A stretch of 64,000 nt of DNA from assembly GCF_019904155.1 (NCBI RefSeq), contig NZ_JAHCMB010000183.1, positions 32,865 through 96,864 of the forward strand. Reading direction: 5' to 3'. The stretch comes from Paenibacillus sinensis (GTDB lineage: Bacteria; Bacillota; Bacilli; Paenibacillales; Paenibacillaceae). This document shows, one piece after another, positions 43,473-51,557 of this stretch (the stretch's first letter is position 1; every line of letters begins with the position of its first letter). The notes under the pieces are model-generated. The model made no database searches and was not told the DNA's origin. It worked only from the letters and a program-made list of their open reading frames with translations. Made by a program: the position numbers and the translations under genes.

Positions 43473-44516
43473 ATGATTAACGTGCTGAAAGAAGTGGCCC
43501 GCGGCAAGCGCGGAGCCCGCGATCTCGGCTATGGCGAAGCCCTGGCCGCCGCTGAAGCCATACTTAGACAATCCGCTACTCCAGCGCAGATCGGCGCATT
43601 TCTCGCCGCCGAACGCATCAAGCTTGAGAGCGTGGAGGAGCTAGAAGCCTTCGTAGCCGTCTGCCGAAAATACGCACAGCGTGAGCAAATCCAGCGCGGT
43701 CTCGACTGCGCTGGTCCTTACGACGGCCGCGTGCGCTCCTTCGCCGCGACCTTCCCTACCGCCTTCCTTCTCGCTTCGGCGGGTCTGCCGGTAACGCTCC
43801 ACGGCTCGGCATCCCTTCCTCCCAAATGGGGGATCACCCTTCGGGATCTGATCGAAGAATCAGGCATCCCATCCTCCTCGTTCGCCCGCGAACACGCGAT
43901 CCACACGGCGGCGCGCAGCGGCGTGCTCTACGCGGACTCCGAGGTATGGTGTCCTCCGCTTGCCGGACTCCGGAGCATCCGGGAAGAACTTGGCATGCGC
44001 ACGATCTTCAATACGGTCGAGAAGCTGGCCGATTATGCCTGCTCCCCTTACCTGGTATTCGGGATTTACCATAATACGGTCTTTGACCGCCTCTCCCGGC
44101 TGCTCGCCAGGCTGGAATACCGCAAGGCGCTGGTCATCCAGGGTCCGGAAGGCTCGGAGGACGTTCATATCGACCGCCCGACCCGGGTATACAGAGTCGG
44201 GAACGGCGAGCCGGATCTCGATGTCATCGACCCGGATGCCTACGGACTTGATACCGCCGTTCCCGAGGTGGACTGGACAGCGGCGCTTCAGCTCGAAATC
44301 GCCGAGGAAGTGCTTCAGGGCGGCGGGCATCTGGCTTTTTATAACCAGGTGCTGCTTAACGGAGCGGTTCGGCTGCATCTGGCCGAGCGGGTCGATTCGA
44401 TTGAGGAAGGCGTCTACACCTGCAAAGACCTGCTCGATAACGGCAGCGCCTGGAGAGCCTATGTGCTGTGGCGAAAGACAATGCTCTCCGGTCCGCCGGT
44501 TACGTATCCCGTATAA
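43473..44516 (+). CDS. TrpD/YbiB-like glycosyl-transferase-family protein
   Basis: The 347-residue protein has the N-terminal helical domain (MINVLKEVARGKRGARDLGYGEALAAAEAIL...QIGAFLAAERIKLESVEEL) and nucleoside-phosphorylase-type fold of anthranilate phosphoribosyltransferase. The catalytic core motifs of true TrpD (such as the GTGGD phosphate loop) are not seen; AGLPVTLHGS is the nearest match. No trp genes are nearby. It starts 12 bases after the ANTAR gene (AAGGGGGAATCGCC), so the two are one operon. TrpD2/YbiB proteins bind nucleic acids, which suggests a regulatory role beside an RNA-binding protein, but this is inference. Confidence 0.82.
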   Translation: MINVLKEVARGKRGARDLGYGEALAAAEAILRQSATPAQIGAFLAAERIKLESVEELEAFVAVCRKYAQREQIQRGLDCAGPYDGRVRSFAATFPTAFLLASAGLPVTLHGSASLPPKWGITLRDLIEESGIPSSSFAREHAIHTAARSGVLYADSEVWCPPLAGLRSIREELGMRTIFNTVEKLADYACSPYLVFGIYHNTVFDRLSRLLARLEYRKALVIQGPEGSEDVHIDRPTRVYRVGNGEPDLDVIDPDAYGLDTAVPEVDWTAALQLEIAEEVLQGGGHLAFYNQVLLNGAVRLHLAERVDSIEEGVYTCKDLLDNGSAWRAYVLWRKTMLSGPPVTYPV

Positions 44517-44575
44517 GAAGGCCTCCTCTCCTCACAGGCAGCTGTCTCTCTGACGGCAATCAGCGCCGCAGCAAA

Positions 44576-44619
44576 AAAAGCTGGCCGTGTCATCATAATC
44601 GATGGCACAGCCAGCTTTT
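44576..44619. terminator. Bidirectional terminator
   Basis: AAAAGCTGGC and GCCAGCTTTT close a hairpin with an inner TGTCATC/GATGGCA stem. It separates the plus-strand TrpD-like gene from the minus-strand glutaredoxin gene. Confidence 0.8.
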
Positions 44620-44657
44620 CTTCGTTCATATATACTTTCGAACCTGGCAGGCGGCGC

Positions 44658-44894
44658 TTACTCGGCAGCAGCCAGCACTTTGTCGAACTTCGTCTTGTTC
44701 ATGCCGACGATCTTGTGTTCACCGATCACGGTTATCGGCACGGCGCGCATGCCCATATCCCATACCTGCTGGGCGTAGTCGTCGTTCTGTTCAATATTGC
44801 GTTCCTCAAAGGCGATTCCCTTCTCGGTCAGAAAGCTTTTTACCTGCTTGCAGTGCGGGCAGTTCGTCGATGTATATACCACTACATTTTCCAT
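44658..44894 (-). CDS. Glutaredoxin-like protein (NrdH/YruB type)
   Basis: This 78-residue thiol-disulfide carrier has the thioredoxin fold. The active site CPHC lies at residues 12-15 (YTSTNCPHCKQVKSFL), the cis-Pro in RAVPITVIG, and it lacks the glutathione-specific features. It is located next to thioredoxin reductase, which may reduce it. Start: ATG after GGAGGGAATAACC. A TATAAT box at 44926-44931 may be its own promoter. Confidence 0.92.
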   Translation of the reverse strand: MENVVVYTSTNCPHCKQVKSFLTEKGIAFEERNIEQNDDYAQQVWDMGMRAVPITVIGEHKIVGMNKTKFDKVLAAAE

Positions 44895-44956
44895 GGTTAT
44901 TCCCTCCTGGTCTTTATTATTTTGTATTATAGCACCTGAAGCCTCAGGATTAAATG

Positions 44957-45898
44957 TTACTGCATAACCGCGCTGTGTTCCAGGCTCTCGATGTACTTCT
45001 CGGCGTCCATGGCCGCTTTGCAGCCGCTGCCTGCCGCCGTAATCGCTTGTCTGTACCGGGTGTCCTGAACGTCGCCGCAGGCGAATACGCCCGGAATGTT
45101 CGTCTCGGAGGTGCCCGGAACCGTTACGATATAACCGTTCGCGTCGGTCGTAATCTGGCCGCCAAGGAATCCGGTGTTCGGATGATGGCCGATCGCCACG
45201 AATACGCCGCTGGCCGAAATCACTTCTTCCTCGCCCGTCTCATTGTTCAGCACCTTCAGGCCAGTCACGCCGTTGTCGCCGGCCAGCACTTCGAGCGGCG
45301 TGCGGTTCAGTCCCCATTCCACCTTGGCATTGTCGCGTACGCGGTCCTGCATGATCTTGGAGGCGCGGAGTTCATTACGGCGGTGAACCAGCGTCACCTT
45401 TGAGGCGAAGCGGGTCAGGAAGCCAGCTTCCTCAAGCGCCGAATCTCCGCCGCCCACCACGATAATTTCCTTGTTCCGGAAGAAGAAGCCGTCGCAGGTC
45501 GCACAGGTGCTGACCCCGCGTCCGACATTGTCCTGCTCCCCGGGAATGCCCAGATATTTCGCCGTGGCTCCGGTGGAAATGATCAGCGTATCAGTCTCAA
45601 GCGTCCCCATATCTTCCACATTCAGCTTGAACGGGCGTTCGCCCAGCTCCACGCTGTTCACCCATCCGGTGATGAATTTTGCGCCGAAGCGTTCAGCCTG
45701 CGCACGCATATTGTCCATCAGCTCGGGTCCCATAATCCCTTCAGGGAATCCAGGGAAGTTCTCAATTTCCGTCGTTGTGGTCAGCTGGCCTCCCGGCTGG
45801 GGACCTTCGATAACGAGCGGGTTCAGATTGGCCCTTGCCAGATAGATGGCGGCGGTCAGACCCGCAGGTCCGGTACCGACGATAATGGATTTGTACAT
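44957..45898 (-). CDS. trxB: Thioredoxin reductase
   Basis: TrxB passes electrons from NADPH through FAD and a redox disulfide to thioredoxin. The 313-residue protein has the FAD motif IIVGTGPAGLTAAIYLARA, the active-site pair CATC (in STCATCDGFFFRNK), the NADPH motif VVGGGDSALEEAGFLTRF and the C-terminal ACGDVQDTRYRQAITAAGSGCKAA. The ATG at 45898 follows GAGGAGGAACTGTCC. A good sigma-A promoter lies at 46065-46093. Confidence 0.96.
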   Translation of the reverse strand: MYKSIIVGTGPAGLTAAIYLARANLNPLVIEGPQPGGQLTTTTEIENFPGFPEGIMGPELMDNMRAQAERFGAKFITGWVNSVELGERPFKLNVEDMGTLETDTLIISTGATAKYLGIPGEQDNVGRGVSTCATCDGFFFRNKEIIVVGGGDSALEEAGFLTRFASKVTLVHRRNELRASKIMQDRVRDNAKVEWGLNRTPLEVLAGDNGVTGLKVLNNETGEEEVISASGVFVAIGHHPNTGFLGGQITTDANGYIVTVPGTSETNIPGVFACGDVQDTRYRQAITAAGSGCKAAMDAEKYIESLEHSAVMQ

Positions 45899-46064
45899 GG
45901 ACAGTTCCTCCTCAAATTGAGACACGGATAGGCAGCTGCCCGGGCAATCATGCAGCAGCGAAGCTCATATCCTTGGCCTTTGTTATTATGGGTTGCAGCA
46001 TCCCCTCCGTCAGTCGATAAGCTAGGGGAAGCTGCTTGATTAGAATTATTATAAAGTAATACTT

Positions 46065-46093
46065 ATTATGCTGCGTTGAGAAGAATATGTCAA
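46065..46093 (-). promoter_or_regulatory. Sigma-A promoter of trxB
   Basis: TTGACA (46088-46093) and CATAAT (46065-46070) are separated by exactly 17 bases on the minus strand, leaving a leader of about 160 bases. The intergenic region 45899-46163 shows no other feature. Confidence 0.75.
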
Positions 46094-46163
46094 TATCGAT
46101 GGATCACAGTCTGTAAAATATTTTGTGAACAATTTAATTTTTAGTATCTAAATTTATGTGAGG

Positions 46164-48167
46164 TTAGCGAAGCAGGCGCAGGCCGTTCAGAATGACCAGG
46201 ATCGTGCTTCCTTCATGACCGACAACCCCGAATGGCAGGGCGATTCCCTCGATAAAGTTGCTGAGAATCAGCAGCACGATCACCGTGATCGCAAAAGTCA
46301 TATTCTGCTTCACGATCCGCTGCGAGCGGCGGGCCAGCGAGATAGTCGAAGCGATCTCTTCAATATTATCGTTCATCAGCACCACATCGGCTACCTCAAG
46401 GGCCGCACCGCTGCCTTTCATTCCCATGCCCATGCCCACCGTTGCCTGCGCAAGAGCAGGCGCATCATTAACCCCGTCGCCGACCATAACCGTAGGCCCG
46501 TACTGCTCCCGGAGAGCGGCGATATGCTTCACCTTATCCTCGGGCAGAAGGTCGGCAAAGACCAGATCGACGCCGGTCTTCGCTCCGATCGCCCGGGCCG
46601 TCGCCTCGCGGTCTCCGGTCAGCATCGCAACCTTGATGCCAAGCGCCTGCAGCTTGCGCACCGCTTCGGCGGCCTCGCTGCGCACCGTATCCTGCAGCGC
46701 GATCATGCCCGCAACCTTGTCTCCGTCCAGGATGACCGAGACCGTCTTCCCTTCCTTCTCCAGCTCGGCGCGGCGCTCTCTCCACAAAGAGAGACTCTCA
46801 TCGCTCAGCCCGGCTCCGGGCTCATCCACCGCATTTGCACCAGCAGCCGGACTGGACAGTTCAGCCTGATCCAGAACATTCGACTTGCCGATCTTCCACA
46901 GCTTCCCGCTGACGATGCCTTCCACTCCCCAGCCTGTCAGCGAACGCGAATCCGTCACACTGCGAAGCTCGAGGCATTCCTCGTCGGCAGCCCGAACGAT
47001 AGCGTCGGCCAGCGGATGCCGGGACAGGCTTTCAATCGATGCGCATACGGTAAGCAGCTCCTGGCGGTAATAGCCTTCACCGACAATGAAGTCGGTCATC
47101 TGCGGCGTGCCCTCGGTCAGCGTACCCGTCTTGTCGAATGCGACGACGGCGGTGCGGGACATATTTTCCAAATGCGCGCCTCCCTTGAACAGAATCCCCC
47201 GGCGGGCGCTCTTGGAAATGGCAGACAGCATGGCGGGCATAATCGACGATACCAGCGCACAGGGAGAAGCTACAACCAGAAAGACCATCGCTTTATAAAA
47301 GGTTTGATTCCAGGACCAGTCCAGGACAAAAGGAGGCAGCGCGATCAGCAGCACCGTCAGCGCGACGACAATCCGGGCGTAAATGGACTCGAACCGCTTG
47401 ATAAAGCGCTGGGATTCCGGCACTTCCTCCTCGGCGTCTTCCACCATTTTGACGATCTTCGCGAACAGCGTGTTCTCCGCTGATTTGGTTACTTCGACAT
47501 ACAGCGCACCTTCGCCGTTCAGCGTGCCCGCGAACACATCATCCCCGGCGTATTTCTCCACCGGCACCGATTCCCCCGTAATCGAGGACTGGTCGACCGA
47601 GGATTCGCCCCGGTACACGAGGCCGTCTGCGGGAATCAGTTCGCCCGGACGCACGAGCAGCAGATCGCCGACAGCCAGATCGTTAATCGACACCTCGTTC
47701 ATGGCGCCCTGGTCGATGCGCACGGCTGTTTGCGGCTTCAGCGCAATCAGTGCGGAGATATCCTTGCGGCTGCGGTCCATCGTATAGCTCTCCAGCGCTC
47801 CGCTCATGGCGAAGATAAAGATCAGCATCGCTCCCTCGTTCCAGTAGCCGATCGCCGCCGCGCCCAGCGCAGCCGCAATCATGAGCAGATTGACGTCAAG
47901 GTCATGCTCTTTGACTAGCGTTGTGACCCCTTCCTTCGCTTTGATCCAACCGCCGACCGTGTAGGCCGCGATGTAGAGCAGAATCGACACCGCCGCGAAC
48001 GATGAATGAATACCCCAGGCGAGAAGCATCAGCGCTCCGCTTCCGAGCGCGGCTCTCATCTCCGTATTCTGGAGCATTTCCTTGGGATCAAATCGCCTGC
48101 CTTTAGGCGCACCCGGTTTCTTCTCTTCATATGCTGCGATTCTTGGCAGTTGTTTGGCTTCCTGCAT
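46164..48167 (-). CDS. P1B-type metal-efflux ATPase, SPC class (PfeT/ZosA-like)
   Basis: This 667-residue membrane ATPase exports a divalent metal. It has the DKTGTLTEG phosphorylation motif, the TGES actuator motif (SSITGESVPVEKY), the HP motif (SRHPLAD), and MVGDGVNDAPALAQA. The metal-site helix reads VVASPCALVSS; SPC, not CPC, is the P1B-4 signature, found in Fe(II)/Co/Zn exporters such as B. subtilis PfeT. The terminal HEGSTILVILNGLRLLR also fits. There is no N-terminal CxxC metal domain. The ATG at 48167 follows AAAGGAG by 8 bases. Fur/PerR-type boxes lie around the promoter, favouring iron. Confidence 0.88.
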   Translation of the reverse strand: MQEAKQLPRIAAYEEKKPGAPKGRRFDPKEMLQNTEMRAALGSGALMLLAWGIHSSFAAVSILLYIAAYTVGGWIKAKEGVTTLVKEHDLDVNLLMIAAALGAAAIGYWNEGAMLIFIFAMSGALESYTMDRSRKDISALIALKPQTAVRIDQGAMNEVSINDLAVGDLLLVRPGELIPADGLVYRGESSVDQSSITGESVPVEKYAGDDVFAGTLNGEGALYVEVTKSAENTLFAKIVKMVEDAEEEVPESQRFIKRFESIYARIVVALTVLLIALPPFVLDWSWNQTFYKAMVFLVVASPCALVSSIMPAMLSAISKSARRGILFKGGAHLENMSRTAVVAFDKTGTLTEGTPQMTDFIVGEGYYRQELLTVCASIESLSRHPLADAIVRAADEECLELRSVTDSRSLTGWGVEGIVSGKLWKIGKSNVLDQAELSSPAAGANAVDEPGAGLSDESLSLWRERRAELEKEGKTVSVILDGDKVAGMIALQDTVRSEAAEAVRKLQALGIKVAMLTGDREATARAIGAKTGVDLVFADLLPEDKVKHIAALREQYGPTVMVGDGVNDAPALAQATVGMGMGMKGSGAALEVADVVLMNDNIEEIASTISLARRSQRIVKQNMTFAITVIVLLILSNFIEGIALPFGVVGHEGSTILVILNGLRLLR

Positions 48168-48213
48168 GTCAGACACTCCTTTTTATTTGTTTGGGCGACG
48201 AGCAGCATTCACT

Positions 48214-48232
48214 GATAATGAGAGCCATTCTT
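48214..48232 (-). promoter_or_regulatory. Weak Fur-like box in the leader of the efflux ATPase
   Basis: GATAATGAGAGCCATTCTT matches the 19-bp Fur consensus at 14 of 19 positions. It lies about 50 bases before the start codon, well downstream of the predicted promoter. Confidence 0.35.
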
Positions 48233-48250
48233 ACAGCCCTTAAAATGACA

Positions 48251-48281
48251 CATGCTGCCCCGGCTATGCCGGGACAGCATG
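48251..48281 (-). other. Hairpin in the leader of the efflux ATPase
   Basis: CATGCTG(T/C)CCCGGC pairs with GCCGGG(A/G)CAGCATG around a short loop, giving a near-perfect 13-bp stem in the 5' leader. A TGTCATTTT tract follows on the minus strand, so it could act as an attenuator. Confidence 0.5.
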
Positions 48282-48287
48282 TTAATT

Positions 48288-48353
48288 GAGAATGAAAATC
48301 ATTGTTTCCATAGTACAACTTGTTTTCCTTAATGCAACTTATACTTAGTATAT
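48288..48353 (-). promoter_or_regulatory. Promoter of the efflux ATPase with Fur-like and PerR-like boxes
   Basis: On the minus strand TTGCAT (48332-48337) and TACTAT (48310-48315) are 16 bases apart. A Fur-like 19-mer (48288-48306, 15 of 19 matches) lies at the start of transcription. A PerR-like 15-mer (48339-48353, built on TATAC-TTA-GTATA) lies just upstream of the -35. B. subtilis pfeT is likewise under PerR and Fur. Confidence 0.55.
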
Positions 48354-48395
48354 ACCCCTTATTCGAATTTTGTAAACGGTGGAAGCCCGGTTTGC

Positions 48396-48453
48396 GAAAA
48401 AAATGAGCCGGGAACTTCCTGGTGCCGAGTTTATTCCAGCGTTCTCCCGGCTC
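48396..48453 (-). terminator. Intrinsic terminator downstream of a small AT-rich ORF
   Basis: GAGCCGGGA at 48405-48413 pairs with TCCCGGCTC at 48445-48453, and the minus strand then runs into seven T. It starts 2 bases past the stop of the ORF ending at 48455. Confidence 0.7.
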
Positions 48454-48454
48454 T

Positions 48455-48661
48455 TCATATTGTCGTGTCGTAGATGTTCAATAATTTAAAATAAAACTTG
48501 TCAAATTGCTTTAATAAATCGGCGCTGTTATTCGAATATCTACTCTGAACATAAAATCTTGTACATGTATAGAGCAGCTTCCCTACGATATGCTTATTTA
48601 CGAAATCTTGGTTTATGAGTTGTGATTTATCAAAACGATGAACACACACCCATGAAAACAA
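48455..48661 (-). CDS. Possible small AT-rich gene or gene remnant (68 aa)
   Basis: This short frame begins with a TTG after a weak AGGTCAGGT and encodes an aromatic- and Asn-rich peptide (DKSQLINQDFVNKHIVGKLL, later QFDKFYFKLLNIYD). The base composition is much more AT-rich than its neighbours. The only support is an intrinsic terminator placed directly after the stop codon. It may be the end of a decayed, horizontally acquired gene. No family is recognised. Confidence 0.3.
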   Translation of the reverse strand: MFSWVCVHRFDKSQLINQDFVNKHIVGKLLYTCTRFYVQSRYSNNSADLLKQFDKFYFKLLNIYDTTI

Positions 48662-48758
48662 ACCTGACCTATAAATTGTAGTTCCTTATATTACCACATT
48701 CACCCAGTACTTGATAGAATCTTGGTTCGACACATCTTCATCGGGCCGCCGTAAGACG

Positions 48759-48793
48759 AAAAGAGGTGTCCGGCCCTAAGGCCGGGACACCTC
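48759..48793 (-). terminator. Intrinsic terminator after the PEP-utiliser-like gene
   Basis: GAGGTGTCC-(C)GGCC pairs with GGCC-GGACACCTC around a TTAG loop, followed by TTTT on the minus strand. Confidence 0.8.
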
Positions 48794-48838
48794 CCAGATG
48801 AATTAAGCTGCTCCCATTCTAGCGGGATGGCACGAAGA

Positions 48839-49795
48839 TTACAGCTCTGCCGCAGGCGCTCCCCCGCCGCTCTCATGCCGGTCCATCCAGACCAGGCATG
48901 CCGCCCGCAGCAGCGCCTCCGTCCGCTGGGCCGGAGCGCAGAAGATCCCGTTCAGGCCGATCCGATACAGATCGGCCAGCGCCTCCGCCGCCGGCGCTCC
49001 GGCGGCGAACACGGCAGCCGCGGGCTTCACCCGCCGCACGGCTGCCGCAATGCCCTCCGCCGCATGGACGAAGCCTGCGGCGTCAAGCGGCGCGGCCCCA
49101 GCCGCCGCGCCGTCGATCACCAGGAAATCGGCGGTGCGCCCGATTTCCAGCGCGGCGGCGGGCGAGATATCCGGGGCGATTAGCGCCCCGATGCGGCACG
49201 CCGCCGCGTAACGGTGGCCGAGAAGCTGTTCGGCCACCGACTCGATGAATTCGCGCGCAGCCGCGAATTCCCAGGCGCTGGCGGGATAGGACGCCAGCAG
49301 GTCCAGGCGGGCGTCGCCGCCCCCGCGCTGCCGCTCGCCAAGCGCCCGAAAAAGCGCTTCCAACACTGCGTCCTGAAGCGCCGCCAACAGGTCCGGACGG
49401 GCGCTTAGCTCCGGAAGCACCGGAAGTGCGGCGGTGATCCAGGCACCGCCTCCCTCTGTGAGCTGCGCGGCAGCCTCGTCGCGCAGACGATAGCAGATCC
49501 GGCGCAGAGCCTGCTCCGCCTCCAGATTCCCCTCGCTGGCAAGCCAGGCTTCATACAGCGGGCCTGCGCTCTTCAGCCACTCCTCTGAGCGGAGCAGGCT
49601 TGGGCCGGATGCTGCCGGCTCGCGTCCGGAAGGACGATCCTCCCTGCCTTCGGGCAGTACAAGAAAGGCCGGACGCAGTCCTCTTAAGGATGGAGGCAGA
49701 TAAGCGCCTCCTTCTTTCAACCACTCCGCCGTTGTCCCAGCCGATGGCGATGGCGCCACGCCGGCCTCATGTCCCCGCAATTGCTTATCCCCCAT
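48839..49795 (-). CDS. Degenerate PEP-utilising-enzyme-like protein
   Basis: The C-terminal ~120 residues follow the barrel end of PEP-utilising enzymes (PPDK, PtsI): CRIGALIAPDISPAAALEIGRTADFLVIDG where active enzymes have a G(A/V)M(I/V)E-type motif and FSIGTNDLTQ, then VFAAGAPAAEALADLYRIGLNGIFCAPAQ where active enzymes have a CGE motif and SMSP. The metal-binding Glu/Asp and catalytic Cys are missing, so it is unlikely to be an active enzyme. The N-terminal 190 residues are Ala/Leu/Glu-rich and unrecognised. The ATG at 49795 follows AGGTGCGAACA; the longer frame would cross a hairpin at 49825-49861. Composition is very GC-rich. Confidence 0.6.
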   Translation of the reverse strand: MGDKQLRGHEAGVAPSPSAGTTAEWLKEGGAYLPPSLRGLRPAFLVLPEGREDRPSGREPAASGPSLLRSEEWLKSAGPLYEAWLASEGNLEAEQALRRICYRLRDEAAAQLTEGGGAWITAALPVLPELSARPDLLAALQDAVLEALFRALGERQRGGGDARLDLLASYPASAWEFAAAREFIESVAEQLLGHRYAAACRIGALIAPDISPAAALEIGRTADFLVIDGAAAGAAPLDAAGFVHAAEGIAAAVRRVKPAAAVFAAGAPAAEALADLYRIGLNGIFCAPAQRTEALLRAACLVWMDRHESGGGAPAAEL

Positions 49796-49824
49796 TGTTC
49801 GCACCTGCCCTTTCCTATGATTAA

Positions 49825-49861
49825 CCGGCGAAGGTACGGCCCAAGGCCGTACCTTCGCCGG
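49825..49861. repeat. Perfect 17-bp inverted repeat
   Basis: CCGGCGAAGGTACGGCC and its complement flank a CAA loop, immediately upstream of the PEP-utiliser-like gene. No T-run follows in either direction, so a standard terminator is doubtful. Confidence 0.7.
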
Positions 49862-50035
49862 TCCTGACAAAAGGTCTGCAGTCTGTAGTGAAGGTCTCTT
49901 TACATACTTACGGAAGGTTACCGCAAATTATGCAGCCCGCATTTCGTAAACGAGCCGATTAATTCACGGCTTCTCCTGCGGGAACGGGCAGGGCTTGCCG
50001 GAAGCACCTGGAGTCCGGAGTCCGGAAGGCTTCCT

Positions 50036-51340
50036 TTATTGGGCAGGAACAACAACTGCGGCTTCGATCGCCTGCTCCAGATCCGCGATAATATCCTGAA
50101 TTGCTTCCGTACCGATCGACAAGCGGATCAACTCCGGAGATACTCCCGCCGACACCTGTTCTTCCTCCGACAGCTGCTGATGGGTCGTGCTGGCCGGATG
50201 GATGATCAGCGACTTCGAATCCCCGACATTGGCCAGATGCGAGAACAGCTTTACATGCTCGATAACCCGCGTTCCGGCCTCCGCGCCTCCCTTGATGCCG
50301 AACGTCAGGATGGCTCCCTGCCCTTTCGGCAAATATTTCTGCGCCAGCTCATAGGAAGGATGGCTAGGCAGTCCCGGATAGCTCACCCAGTCTACATCTT
50401 TATGATTCTCCAGGAACTGTGCGACCTTCAGCGCATTCTCGCTGTGTCGCTCCAAGCGAAGGTGCAGCGTCTCAAGCCCCTGCAAGAGCAGCCAGGAATT
50501 GAACGGCGAGATCGAAGCGCCCAAATCGCGAAGCAGTTGTACGCGGGCCTTAATAATATAGGCGACCGGACCTAGCGCTTCCGTATAGACGAGACCGTGA
50601 TAACTCGGATCGGGCTGCGTGAGTCCCGGGAATTTGCCGCTCGCCGCCCAGTCGAACTTGCCGCTGTCGACGATGATGCCGCCGATTGAGGTGCCGTGTC
50701 CGCCGATGAATTTCGTCGCCGAGTGAACGACGATATCCGCTCCGTGCTCGATCGGCCGAAGCAGATACGGGCTCGGGAAGGTGTTATCAACGATCAGCGG
50801 AATGCCGTGCTCATGCGCGATGGCTGCCACAGCTTCAATATCGAGGATATCGCCCTTCGGATTACCGATCGTCTCCGCATACAGGGCTTTCGTGTTCGCT
50901 GTAATCGCCTTGCGGAAGTTCTCGGGATCGCTCTGATCGACGAAGTTCACTTTGATGCCAATCTTCGGAAGCGTTGTGGAGAACAGATTGTACGTTCCGC
51001 CATACAGGCTCGCTGAGGACACGATCTCGTCACCGGCTCCGGCGATATTCAGAATGGAGAAGGAAATGGCGGCTGCACCGGATGCTGTGGCAAGCGCGCC
51101 TGCGCCTCCCTCCAGAGCGGCAATCCGCTGCTCGAACACATCGGTAGTCGGATTCATCAGCCGGGTATAAATATTGCCGAACTCTTTAAGCCCGAACAGA
51201 TTGGCGGCATGCTCGGTGTCGCGGAAGCCATAGGACGTCGTCTGGTAGAGCGGAACCGCCCGGGAGAAGGTGGTGGGATCAATTTCCTGTCCGGCATGGA
51301 CGGCGAGGGTTTCAAACGAAAGCTTCGGTTGTTCTGGCAT
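50036..51340 (-). CDS. metY: O-acetylhomoserine sulfhydrylase / aminocarboxypropyltransferase
   Basis: MetY is a PLP enzyme that makes homocysteine from O-acetylhomoserine and sulfide. The 434-residue protein shows LAVHAGQEIDPTTFSRAVPLYQTTSYGF, NIYTRLMNPTTDVFEQRIAALEGG and the PLP-lysine motif HSATKFIGGHGTSIGG. The ATG at 51340 follows AAAGGAGGATTTTTG. No SAM riboswitch or T-box was found in the 217 bases upstream (51341-51557). An ATTCTCATTGGAAT motif at about 51437-51450 resembles a CymR-type site, but weakly. Confidence 0.95.
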   Translation of the reverse strand: MPEQPKLSFETLAVHAGQEIDPTTFSRAVPLYQTTSYGFRDTEHAANLFGLKEFGNIYTRLMNPTTDVFEQRIAALEGGAGALATASGAAAISFSILNIAGAGDEIVSSASLYGGTYNLFSTTLPKIGIKVNFVDQSDPENFRKAITANTKALYAETIGNPKGDILDIEAVAAIAHEHGIPLIVDNTFPSPYLLRPIEHGADIVVHSATKFIGGHGTSIGGIIVDSGKFDWAASGKFPGLTQPDPSYHGLVYTEALGPVAYIIKARVQLLRDLGASISPFNSWLLLQGLETLHLRLERHSENALKVAQFLENHKDVDWVSYPGLPSHPSYELAQKYLPKGQGAILTFGIKGGAEAGTRVIEHVKLFSHLANVGDSKSLIIHPASTTHQQLSEEEQVSAGVSPELIRLSIGTEAIQDIIADLEQAIEAAVVVPAQ

Positions 51341-51557
51341 CAAAAATCCTCCTTTATACAATAGGGAAGCGGGTGAGCGCTCGAATTTGTTCCTATTCTC
51401 TCACAAACATTTCCATTTGAAAAGAGTAAATCTTATTATTCCAATGAGAATTATAAATTTATTTTAGGTAACGCTTACAATTCGCGGTGCGGGATAGGCC
51501 CTGAAGGGGTTGTCCCTTCGGCCTTAACCCTTAATCCCCGTTCGCAGGAGCATGAAC

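Noticed and set aside
51341..51557. SAM riboswitch or T-box upstream of metY
   Set aside because: No kink-turn, S-box or T-box sequence was found on the minus strand. Only a weak CymR-like word was seen.
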